The position numbers and the translations under genes were made by a program. From Blastomyces gilchristii SLH14081 (lineage: Eukaryota > Ascomycota > Eurotiomycetes > Onygenales > Ajellomycetaceae), in the NCBI RefSeq assembly GCF_000003855.2, contig NW_003101658.1:326388-390387 (forward strand): 64,000 bases of DNA. Direction: 5' to 3'. The notes beneath the pieces were generated by a model. The model saw only the letters and a list, made by a program, of their open reading frames with translations, did no database searches and had not been told where the DNA came from. Below, in pieces: positions 23,801-33,266 of the stretch (the first letter of the stretch is position 1; each line of letters opens with the position of its first letter).

Positions 23801-25430
23801 CATTTCCACAATCAATCCCGTTTGCACCTTCTTCCCAACCGAAGGAAGCGATGACTGCTCCTAACCAGAGTCCCGGGGCTGCGAATGGTGTACAACCCCG
23901 TGACTCTTTATTTAGGCCTTTCCCGAGTGCCCAACCAGGCAACCAGCCTGGCGTCTTTGATAAAGGTAACTTATAAACCCATCCGCTCTAGGTTATTCGA
24001 TGCTAATAGACGTTTAGGAACGCCGCCAGCACCGTTCGCGAGCTCCGGACTTTTTGGCCAGCCCAGTAAAATTGCCGCTGGTGACCAAACCACCAACGCT
24101 GGTGGCATATCATCAAGATTTTCTACAACCCAGGCAGCACCAGCTTCGAAGCAGGACCAAGTAACAAATAAGCCAATCCCTACATCAAATATATCCTCGT
24201 CTCCTTTCCCATCGCCGGCGGAGTCTCCAGGTAAGTTATGGTTCAAAAGCCCACGATTAGCTTTTGCTGTGATCTCTCCATTGTTGATAATCATAATGTT
24301 TGCGATGCTTACTCTTCTGTACAGCATTCAAAGCACCAGCGCCGAAGTTTGAATTTACAAGTTCAATTGATAAACCCAAGGGATCCAAAGATGATATCGA
24401 CGAGCGGAAAGCGGCTGAACGAGAGGCTGCAGAGAAGAAAAGAAAGGCAGAAGAGATGGAAGCAAAACGGATTGAATCCGAAAAAAAAGAAGCTGCTCGA
24501 CGTGAAATTGAGCGGGAGCGTGATAGAAAACGAGCTGCGGCGGAGGAGACTGCCAGGCTCGAGCGGCTTGAGAAGGCTAGGAAGGAAGAAGAGATGTTAC
24601 GTGCTAGACGACTGGAGGAAGCGAAAATTAAAGCGGCTGAGAGGGAGGCTTCGCTGCGTGAAATGGCTAGACAACAAGAGGAGGAACTCCGGGCGGCAGA
24701 GTTAGAAATTGCGAAGAGAGAGGCGGCGGAGCGCGAGGCAGCACGCCAAGACGCTGCCAAGAGGGAGCTGATAGAGCAAGATATCGCGAAACGAAAAGCG
24801 GATTCCATCGAAGAGGACGAAACTGCCAAGGAGCAGTATAGAGCTAGCCGAAGCATATCGGAGGGACTATTAACAGTCGAGGAACTCCTCAGTCTAGACC
24901 GTCCGAGTACGAACCTGAAAAGCTCACAGCGGCCACGACCACAACCGCCGCCACCAGCATCCCGCTCTCTGACCGATTCCACAATCAACGAAGACGAACT
25001 CCTCTTTTCCGCCGCGCGCATGGCCGCCAATACCCTCGCAAACGGCAAGAATTTATGGCATGATGTCCCAGAACTTCGGAACTCGATGACCATGTCCATG
25101 TCCATGTCCATGCCTCCGGCTCCCACTTCTGCCCCACGTTTCAGCCGGTCTAGCGTCGGCCCAGACAGCTCTAGGGGCATGAATGGCCCTCACGTCCTCG
25201 TGAACGGGTACGATGTGGCGCTTGCACCCACGACGCCACTGGGGCTTGGCCGTACCTTATCTCGCACAGAGCAGAGGATCCGCCAAACGGGCGCGAAGGG
25301 TTTTGCGTCGCTGCCCATCGCGTCGTCGCCGTCGCCGGCACGTGGTACTAGTGCGAGGAGCGGCAGATTGCTGAATGGGAAGGTGCAGAAGCGGAAAAAT
25401 AAACGGCAGAAGAGGGAGGGGGATTTGTGA
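20852..25430 (+). CDS. SAC3: SAC3/GANP-type nuclear mRNA export scaffold
   Basis: Seven exons (20852-21445, 21534-21713, 21777-22737, 22874-23352, 23464-23965, 24018-24230, 24325-25430) give about 1344 residues. Sac3 is the scaffold of the TREX-2 complex, linking transcription and the nuclear pore basket for mRNA export. The first 200 residues are Gly/Arg/Ser-rich with RGG-like runs. The SAC3/GANP domain follows (about 220-640): TGTCTEMCPEFERVERI, VKRF-like MLKRFRRSAAGYDEQLPSDIR, FLWDRTRSIRNDLSIQ and QGFYARFFRLIQS. Residues about 680-980 are Ser/Pro/Gln-rich with FG-type dipeptides. Residues about 1000-1150 form a long charged Ala/Glu/Arg/Lys coiled coil, and a short M-S-M-S run sits near 1240. 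Intron 2 (21714-21776) is 63 nt with no in-frame stop, so retention would insert 21 residues. The antisense frame over the coiled coil is an artefact of composition. Confidence 0.93.
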
Positions 25431-27189
25431 TGATATGATGATGATTATGTTGTGATATTATTTTTATTTGTTGTCTCAAGCGCGGTCGAATGATTTTTTC
25501 CATATCCTCATCAACATGTTGGATTCCTTTTGTTCTTTTTCCTCTCTCTCTTTTTTTTTTCTTTTTTTTTCTTTTGCGATGGATTTTGGCATTTGTGTTT
25601 GGAGTTTGAAGTTTGAAGTTGATATGTATGCATGTCCTGTACATATATTCTTTTTCTGATGTTGTCTTCACTTAGGCCAGTAAGCATGGGATATCTGCAC
25701 AGTTTCTATTTATGAGTCTAGAGGGTACAAGCAGCATTATTTCTGTCCATTTTTTCTCTTGATGAATTATGAAACCAATTTATTCACAGAGACATCCGTG
25801 GAATATCAAAGATACATGATGCTCAATGCAGAGTGCAAACTAGAAGTGTATTATTGATCATCTTCAGTAGTACAGTACTCACACATAGTTCTTATATTCA
25901 GTTACTTTTTTGACTGGGATGATACAGAACTTCTGCAGGCTCTTGTGAAATCTGTATAAAACAAAATCTACAGATACAAAATATCATTCTCAGCTGATAT
26001 GATGAAAGAAAAGACAGTTAAACAAGAATTGATAAGTGTATTCAAGCTTGTGAAGCGGGAAAAAGAGAATCAGTCAAGAGATATACAAGGTTGCTTTCTC
26101 AATCTCACATGATCATACAGCAGTGAGTGAGAGATTTTACTGCTCTAGATGGCAAAGAGAGATGGACAGCATACAGATTCAGATTCACAAGAAATGTCTA
26201 CGATATATGGATGCCAACTCATTTTAAGAGAATATGCTCCGCAGTGGATCAGATCCGGCATCTCGCAGTCGGAACTCCAATACTCCTCCCAATTATCCAA
26301 TACCGAATCGGTGCTCGTAGTTGAGTATGATGATAGCTAGCCAAGTTAGTGATATATTGACTCGGCAGGTATTGCGCCGCCGCCAACTACCTCCTCTGCG
26401 GAACAACAGTCGCTAGCATAAACCCCAGTCTACTGTTAACAGAAGTTTTGTATTCAATCTTAGTTTCTTCTCACTCAACAAATTATCGGAGGCTTTTCTT
26501 CTAGAACTGCACTCGCACCCATAATTTCTCCTGTCAACCCCTGCGTCACATCAACGTGTTAGAGTTACCGCTTGTGCTTTTGGTATCAATGTTGATCTGA
26601 GCAAAAGGTCTCTATCAACATGAGTAATGAACAGCCTGAAAAAGAATATCAGGTTTGTTAAGGTACTTGCATCAGCTACATTCCCAACTGTTGAGAAATG
26701 CCAGCTCTAAGGCAGGCTGAAGTGCCAGTGTCAGTGAGACTGCTTCTATTCATTCTCGCTCTCAGCTCCCATACTATTTGTTCCCTCCTTCTCAAACAAA
26801 AAAAGTGCCCCATCACTGAGTAGAGCAATAAACACATCTTTAGTCCTTTGATTGCTTATGCCTTGTGACCGGTGCTTGGGTGGCTAGAACAGGCAAATGG
26901 TTTGATATTGAAATGGAAAAGATGATGCGTTTCCAGGGTGTAAGGGAGGGAAATTTATAGTAAAAAAACAGGAAGATAACCTCTTGATGCACTTAGGTGT
27001 AATCAAAGGTCACTCAAATATTGACTCTGGTTGAGAAGCAGGATACTCCCTGGGCTCCATAAATACAGGTCTCATTTCTCTTTGTGATCCACCAATGTAT
27101 GTCATTTCTCTTTCATTGATGTGATGGAATACAGTACATTCTCCTGACTCCTCTTTTGCTACTGATATGTTCATCTTATGCTAAATTGC
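25431..27189. other. AT-rich intergenic stretch
   Basis: This stretch is AT-rich with poly-T tracts near 25540-25575. No frame looks coding on either strand. It lies between SAC3 and the DUF3435-type relic and may contain decayed mobile DNA. Confidence 0.55.
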
Positions 27190-29240
27190 ATCGTGGTTCT
27201 ATGATACAAACCAATTCTCTCTTCTAAAATTCCATCCCTCACCCGCTGAGATGTCACAGTTATTGTACCCACATTTGAAGCGCATGGGGAGTACGGCTGC
27301 TTCAGAAAGTAGGCAGAGATAAAATGAATAGAATGCAGAGAGAAAGCACACTTGAGGCATCAAAATTGAACATTGAGAGAAAAGTGGAGAGGGAGTTATA
27401 GCTTCAAAGGAACAAGCCACATACTGATAATAGCGCTGATAAGCGAGCGTCGCCAGACATACTGAGTCAAGGCATATTCCAGCCCGCTCAGTAAGCCGAC
27501 GTGCCGGCGGTAGCCCTGCCATGTAGATGCCTTGAGGGGTTTTGTCTCTGATGTTTGATATCCCTCTGCCGTGCGTTCGGGTTGGCGGAAGACTGGCTGG
27601 TCGAGTTTCTTTATCTTGATCTTCAAGTTCATACCCTGGAGGTGCGACGGGATGGGTTGCCAGTAGATATCCTCAAGCTACTTGAACTCGGCTGTGAAGT
27701 TATCATCGTTGATAGCCATGGACAGGAAATGGCCCAGGAGGTCAAGTATTGGTTCTGGGTTATGACTGATGACGAACGTTTTCCTGCAGTGCTGGTCAGT
27801 ATTCGAAGGCAGAAACCACCAAAAGGGTGGGAATTACAACTCGCGGCTTCTTGTCTTCGCTTTTGGTATGAAGCACGGTCACCTTGGCTAGGAGGATATT
27901 TGGTCGTCCTGCCACGGGGCTACAGATAATATGAAATTCAATATGCTGCCAGGCAAGGGTCCAGTCTCCTCGCATCGTACTCGTCGTCCGTCACATCCTC
28001 AACGAAGCGATCAACTTCATCGAAGTCATTTCCAGCAACGATATCACTACCATTGCCGCCCTCCACGGATCCCATAGATAACTCGATGTCGTTATCTCCC
28101 TCTGGCTCGTTACTGACGATTGATTCCCTCTCATCGCTGTCGCTCCCTTCATCAATATACCCTAGGTCAGGGTTCGTATCGCCACTAGGATGGCATTCTG
28201 ATTCCTCATATTCAGTGTCAGATATGATCTCTTTGTAAGGTGTCGTTTGAGGGAATTGATGGCTTTGCTGAGCCTTTGAATCGTGAGATCTCTCATTGCT
28301 AGTTGAAGGCTCCCTCTTGCGTTTCCTTGGTGCTTTGGATCCGCCATCTCGATACCTGATCCAGAATCCCACCTTCGGCTGAAGGTCAGGAGAATTCGTC
28401 TCCTTTGAATGGCGATTTTGAGAGCCCGCAATGCTCTTTGAGCTCCTGCAGACTACCACAACTACTGTTGGTTTCCCTTTTGCCTCTTCATCCACCTTCT
28501 TTACCCGGGTGTCAAATAGTGAGACCAACCTGGCACCGGAGATGAACGACGGAATACCGGCAGCAACATAAAGGCGCTGTTTCTCACCGGCATAGGCTTT
28601 CGTACAGCGCGTCCAGTGGTCATGGAGGATGGGGTAGAGATCACCTTTAGTGCCGGATGGCTTTCTCTTGGGCAGTAAACGAAAGCCCCACAGCTTGATC
28701 AAATGACTTTTATACTGGGAATGTTAGTTAGATCCAGCCAGCCCGCATTCTGGTGAACGTACATTTACATGTACATTGACACAGTCCTCCCTCATACCCT
28801 CATCAATGCTGAAACCATGTTTGTCCACAAAGAGAGACTTAAGAACCCGCCAATAAGAGTTGACAGTCGACTGCCTTGATGCGTCTCTGGTGAGTCCTCC
28901 TCCTAAGCCAATCAAAAAATGTCTTGACATGGGCAGCCCATATCTCCTGGATGAACTTTTCAGGAGTGATATCAAGTTGTTCAAGGCAGAAGCTGGTGTG
29001 ATAAGCAGGGTCAGAGTTCCATTTCACCTAGATTTCGGGGTCTTACCGCTTCAGCTTCCGCCGGACAGTTTGCTTCTTCTTTTTGAAGTTGCCAGAGTCA
29101 TCTTTTGGCGTGCATCCTGCATCCTTATGTGCATCCAATATGGCTTGTAGTTCGGCTTTCCTGGAGAAGTTTGACGGCGTGCTGCGCGAGACCTGGCCGC
29201 TTTCGGCGCTTGGGATCTCGCAATGGTCATCATGCAATAT
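27190..29240 (-). pseudogene. Decayed FluG/DUF3435-type tyrosine recombinase relic
   Basis: Minus-strand fragments in successive frames align in order with fungal FluG/DUF3435 proteins, the group containing the 'captain' tyrosine recombinases of Starship elements. About 29237-28940 reads RKAELQAILDAHKDAG, KKKKQTVRRKL, then WNSDPAYHTSFCLEQLDITP and FFDWLRR, broken by TAA (29043-29045) and TAG (about 29031-29033). A frameshift near 28900 leads to RQSTVNSYWRVLKSLF. A well-formed intron (GTACGT donor, CTAAC branch, CCCAG acceptor, near 28712-28763) precedes HLIKLWGFRLLPKRK and LYPILHDHWTR (28702 downward). After an acidic Ser-rich insert, a frameshift near 27965 leads to WQHIEFHIICSPVAGRPNILL and LHTKSEDKKPR; then comes KIKKLDQPVFRQPERT and STWQGYRRH with the arginine box LTQYVWRR. 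A weak VRDGILEERIGLYHR match lies about 27215-27270. It cannot make a functional enzyme as read. The family call rests on pattern memory, not a search. Confidence 0.7.
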
Positions 29241-30192
29241 ATCCGCCTTGGGGTCCTACGAGGAGGATTGAAGTAGGCCAACTGTCTCCAGTAGATGTAG
29301 ATGTGAGAATTCGCGGACAGAGAAATACTGAATAGAAATGAAGAGATAGCACGCAGAGAAGTAGACATGGAATGATGAGAAAATATTGAGAACCAACAAG
29401 CCAGGCGGGGATGACGATAGTTAAAAAAAAAAAGAAAAAAAGAAAAAAAAATTACGGTAATTCAAGTATCCATCATTCTCAGAGCCAATGTGAGGGTGAA
29501 TGCTGAGGGGGCCAGCAAGGGTGTGTGAAGGTGTGAGTGACTGTCTTGCACAGTCATAAGTGAGGTCAATTGGAGTCCCAAGAGAGGCATTTGATAGTTT
29601 CTCAATTTATTATCCTCTCATCTGGCTGTGAGAACACAATTAGTATAATACTATTAATGTAACAGAGATCAGTGTAACTAATTCAGAATCTGGAAAAGAC
29701 AAGAAATAATAGTTTTCATTTCCTCTGATATCATACCTTTCAAGGCTCATACACTCAAGATACACAATGTGCCTCTGCGTGAGAGTATTGGCAAAACCAC
29801 ACATACCTAGAGCTCAAAGCTGGGGGGGGTTTATTAAGCATAGATTTGACATCTTCTTTGAACAACCGTTTTGGAATTGCAATATTTGATCCCGATCACA
29901 AAACAAAATTCAAAAGAAATCTATTCTTTCTGCCACCGGTATACTTGTAGACTAAACAATGGGGAGCAGTAGGTAAAGAAGTGAATTGGACATTAGCATA
30001 CATCGTACTGTACGGATAGTACAACTAACAAATATTCGATGAGGAGACAAAACAAAGTGATGAAGTTGACAAAAGACACTTCAAACCTAGGATAAAAGAT
30101 ACCGCTTACCGCGGGAGACGTACTGAAAGGCGTTAGGATGTGGCCAGAGAGCAGAACGAAGCAAGTGCAAAGTGGAAAATGACAGCGACAAG
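29241..30192. other. Spacer between recombinase relic and kinase-like gene
   Basis: This stretch holds an A-tract near 29428-29452 and AT-rich sequence without a coding-like frame. It may include sequence 5' of the recombinase relic and the 3' flank of the kinase-like gene. Confidence 0.5.
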
Positions 30193-31173
30193 TTATCGGC
30201 CGTAGGTGTCCCGCATTTCCGGTGTGATTGCTGCAGCAGTATAAGTGTACTCGGCTTCGATCCAGGGTTGCCAATCCCAATCAATCCAGTCATTGAATTG
30301 CATAGCCATAGTTTTATCCCACCGTAGAAGAGGTGAAATGTACTGACCAAGGAACAAGTTTGATCTGATAGCAACTGGATCATCTCTTCTGCGACCGAAA
30401 AGAGCATCAGCAAAGTCAAGGAACAGAAGACTTTGTTTTGGATCAAAACCAGGCTTCTCTACCATGATGACATTTCTAGGGCTTAGATCTGTGAGTAAAA
30501 TATTTTGCTTGTAGACTCGACTTTCAAAGTTGATCACTGATTTGATGATCTCCTCTTGGCGAGAATGGCGAGAAAAATTTTCTGGATTGGCTTGATGTAT
30601 TCATATCCCTGGTATATAGTCCACTAGAATAAGCCGAACTGTCCGGATTTCAGACTGCTCAACAGGAATATTCAATAATGAATATGACCTGTAGAACCTG
30701 GGTACTTGTTCTCCCTGTAACTTAGACAGAACACCATACGCGTGGGTTTCATGGGTATAGTGTTTGTCCACACAAAGAAAAGGATTAATAAATCCTTCTT
30801 CATCATTGAAATAAAGAGGGTCGTATATTTCAGCAACCAATTTTCTAGTTGATTGGAAGCATCGAGGATTAGGTCTAGTTTTGAGAACCTTAACAGTGAA
30901 AACTTGGGCATTGCAACCATCCCCGACCCTCAATAAATTTAGAATCTTCAAGTCGACGGTGCATGATCCTATGCTTCCTGGTAATGGAGGATGCCGCAAG
31001 CACTGCTCAACTGAGAGAAGTTGTCTTCTCTCTGCTCTACCAGTTTGAAAGTTGCGGCAATAGTCTTTGGTTACTCGTGTAGGCGGGGGAGGAATGTGTG
31101 AGTGGGCGGTGAATACCCAGCCCTCGACATAGGGGACTGGGGGTTTCGGAAGGTAGGTGGACGGAGGATCCAT
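30193..31173 (-). pseudogene. Fungal kinase-like (PKL-fold) protein interrupted by one in-frame TGA
   Basis: One continuous minus-strand frame runs from ATG 31173 to a stop at 30193-30195, about 325 residues, but TGA at 30603-30601 interrupts it after VDYIPGI. The part before the stop has a glycine-loop-like LRVGDGCNAQVF, a KLVAEIYDPLYF strand and a hinge-like RLILVDYIPG. The part after it has the catalytic-loop-like LLTDLSPRNVI and a metal-loop-like LLFLDFADALFG, and ends WIDWDWQPWIEAEY. This resembles the small kinase-like/aminoglycoside-phosphotransferase-like proteins multiplied in some fungi; substrate unknown. The residue expected to be the strand-3 lysine reads Glu here (an inference from the family pattern). 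No good donor/acceptor pair removes the TGA. It could be a recent nonsense allele, a sequencing error or a programmed readthrough. It faces NTA1 across a 286-nt divergent gap. Confidence 0.72.
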
Positions 31174-31280
31174 GAGGCGTTTGTGGTTCGATAGAAGTGA
31201 TATAATAAGTGTGAACAGTTTAGTTTTTCTTCAAGGGGATAACAGGAGGAGGAGGAGGTTTGTATGTCGCTATCTCTATA

Positions 31281-31288
31281 TCACGTGA
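31281..31288. promoter_or_regulatory. TCACGTGA E-box between kinase-like gene and NTA1
   Basis: A perfect 8-bp TCACGTGA palindrome lies in the divergent gap, 179 nt before the NTA1 ATG. This is the consensus of Cbf1/Pho4-type bHLH factors. Function is inferred from the motif only. Confidence 0.45.
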
Positions 31289-31459
31289 TCAATCACTAGA
31301 TAAGATCTTTGTAGATATGGACATCAAACATACATATATCACCCGCACTGACTGCATTTTCTCCCTCTCGGCCCCCTTTCTTCCCTTTCGTCTTTCTTCC
31401 TTTCTCTATACAGGCTATGCACCAATAAGCCATCCGTACACCACCACAAATCCTCACAG

Positions 31460-33266
31460 ATGCGCATCGCCACCCTCCAGCTCTCGCCGCGACGGGGCGA
31501 TGTGGAGGGCAATATCCGCCGCGCGAATGCGCTGGTGGATGATTTAGATATGAGGTTGATGAGGTTGAAGCGTGGAGCTCAGCCAGATGGTGGCAGTAGT
31601 ATGCCTGCTGGCTCAGGTGTGAGCGCAGGCGCTCTAGCGGGGTTGCTAGACGTATTGGTTTTGCCGGAGATGGCTTTTACCGGTAGGTGAGGTTTATTTA
31701 ATATTTCTTTTTTCTCCGAGTTTTATTTAATTGAGATCTTTTATTATATTTTTGGGGGGATTTTAGGGTGGACGTACGTATGGATAAGCTTGAGAAAATG
31801 CAGACATGGCTGCGCTGGAGAGCCTGAGGCAGTACCTACCGGTGATTGATTCTTTACTGGAGACTCCCATCCTGTTTTTATTGTTATTACCACCCTCTTA
31901 ATGATAACAAGTCTATCCTCTACATGGTATGGAAGGCAGGCAGAGTGATAATATTATCACGGCCCCTCAAAGTTCCGACCTTGTTTTATCTTTATAATTA
32001 AAGCCTGGAATAGTTACTCGTCTAACCACGACGGGAGAATAGAATAACCCGCTAACTTTTATCGCAGGCTACAACTTCCCATCCCTAGAGGCCATCCGGC
32101 CGTATCTTGAGCCCACAACATCTGGACCAACAGCGGAATGGGCTCGATCCGCCGCGCGCCGCCTCGGTTGCGTCGTTTGTGTGGGTTACCCCGAGCTTGC
32201 AGAAGCCCAAAGTACTTCACCGGCAACATCAGCATTATCATTGCCGCCGTTAAGAAGTGATATTCATGCGGCCATGAGAAATAAAAACTCTGATGAACCG
32301 GCAAAAGCAGACCGGCATCACACCAGCCATGGCGATGGGAAAGAAAATAAACCTATAGCCGACGTTCAAAGGACAAATGATGATGGAAGTATAAAAAACA
32401 CAACCAACGAGGAAAGCAACAAAAACAGCAACAACACTACCACCGCCCCATCCCGCTTCAACTCCGCCCTCCTCGTCTCTCCCACTGGCTCAACCCTCTA
32501 CAACTACCAAAAGCGCTTCCTATACTACACCGACGAACCATGGGCCGCCGAGGGTCGGAACGGGAAGGGCTTCTTGCATCTCCAGCTTCCGTCCACGACC
32601 ACATCCCCGGACACAGACGCAACCACCACCACCGCCATCCCCACTGCCATCGGCATCTGCATGGACATAAACCCGTACAAATTCCTCGCGCCTTGGACAG
32701 TCTACGAATTCGCCACGCACGTTCTGGCCAGCGGCGCACGGCTCGTCCTGCTGCCCATGGCGTGGTTGACGCTGTTGAAGCCTGGAGAGCTAGGGGAAGG
32801 GGAAGGGGAAGGGGAAAGGGAAAGGGGGGAGGAGGAGAAGTTGGCGTTAGCGCGCCGGCCGGATATGGAGACGTTTAGGTATTGGCTTTTGAGGTTTTGG
32901 CCGTTAGTACGAGCTGCGGGGAAGGGGGAGCGGGAGGGAGAAGGGGAGGGGCAGGGTGAAGCTGGGATGGTTATTCTCGTCTTCGCGAATCGGGTTGGGG
33001 TTGAGGAGGGGGGCTTTAGGATTGGGAAGGACGGGGATGGGGTGGCAAGGTATGCGGGGAGTAGTTGTATTGTTGGGATTAGGCGGGGGCGGAGGGAGGA
33101 TGGAAGTGAGAGCTGGAGAGCAAAAGGGGAATCAGGAGGTGAGGAGGCGGAGATTCTTGTGTGGGAGATGCTAGGTCGTGCGGAGGAAGGGGTTTGCTTC
33201 GTTGATACGGAGGCAGAGCCAAAGTATGTGTTTCGGATGAGAGAGCCGGGGGGTGATGAGGCTTAA
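31460..33266 (+). CDS. NTA1: Protein N-terminal asparagine/glutamine amidohydrolase
   Basis: Nta1 deamidates N-terminal Asn and Gln to Asp and Glu, a tertiary-destabilising step of the N-degron pathway. Two exons (31460-31682, 32068-33266) give about 473 residues. The nitrilase-fold triad is visible: Glu about 70 in LPEMAFTGYNFPSLE (spanning the splice), Lys about 223 in NYQKRFLYYTDEPW, and Cys about 272 in GICMDINPYKFLAPW. MRIATLQLSPRRGDVEGN is a typical nitrilase start. The single intron (385 nt) is far longer than others here, yet joining its ends restores the conserved sequence. Two low-complexity inserts are present: an Asn/Thr/Ser-rich segment about residues 145-205, and a Glu/Gly/Arg run (EGEGEGERERGEEE) from a purine-rich repeat near 32795-32835. 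The core looks intact. Confidence 0.92.

Noticed and set aside
24257..25180. 307-codon open frame antisense to SAC3
   Set aside because: It is a Ser/Ala-rich mirror of the charged coiled-coil exon, which has strong codon bias; no motif, and SAC3 is well supported on the plus strand.
27555..27929. 124-codon plus-strand frame in the accessory block
   Set aside because: The minus strand here reads conserved recombinase blocks (PVFRQPERT, GRPNILL), so the plus frame is a shadow.
29030..29046. A tiny intron (about 22 nt) removing the TAA and TAG in the recombinase relic
   Set aside because: GT and AG are present, but 22 nt is far shorter than any other intron here and frameshifts elsewhere show the gene is already decayed.
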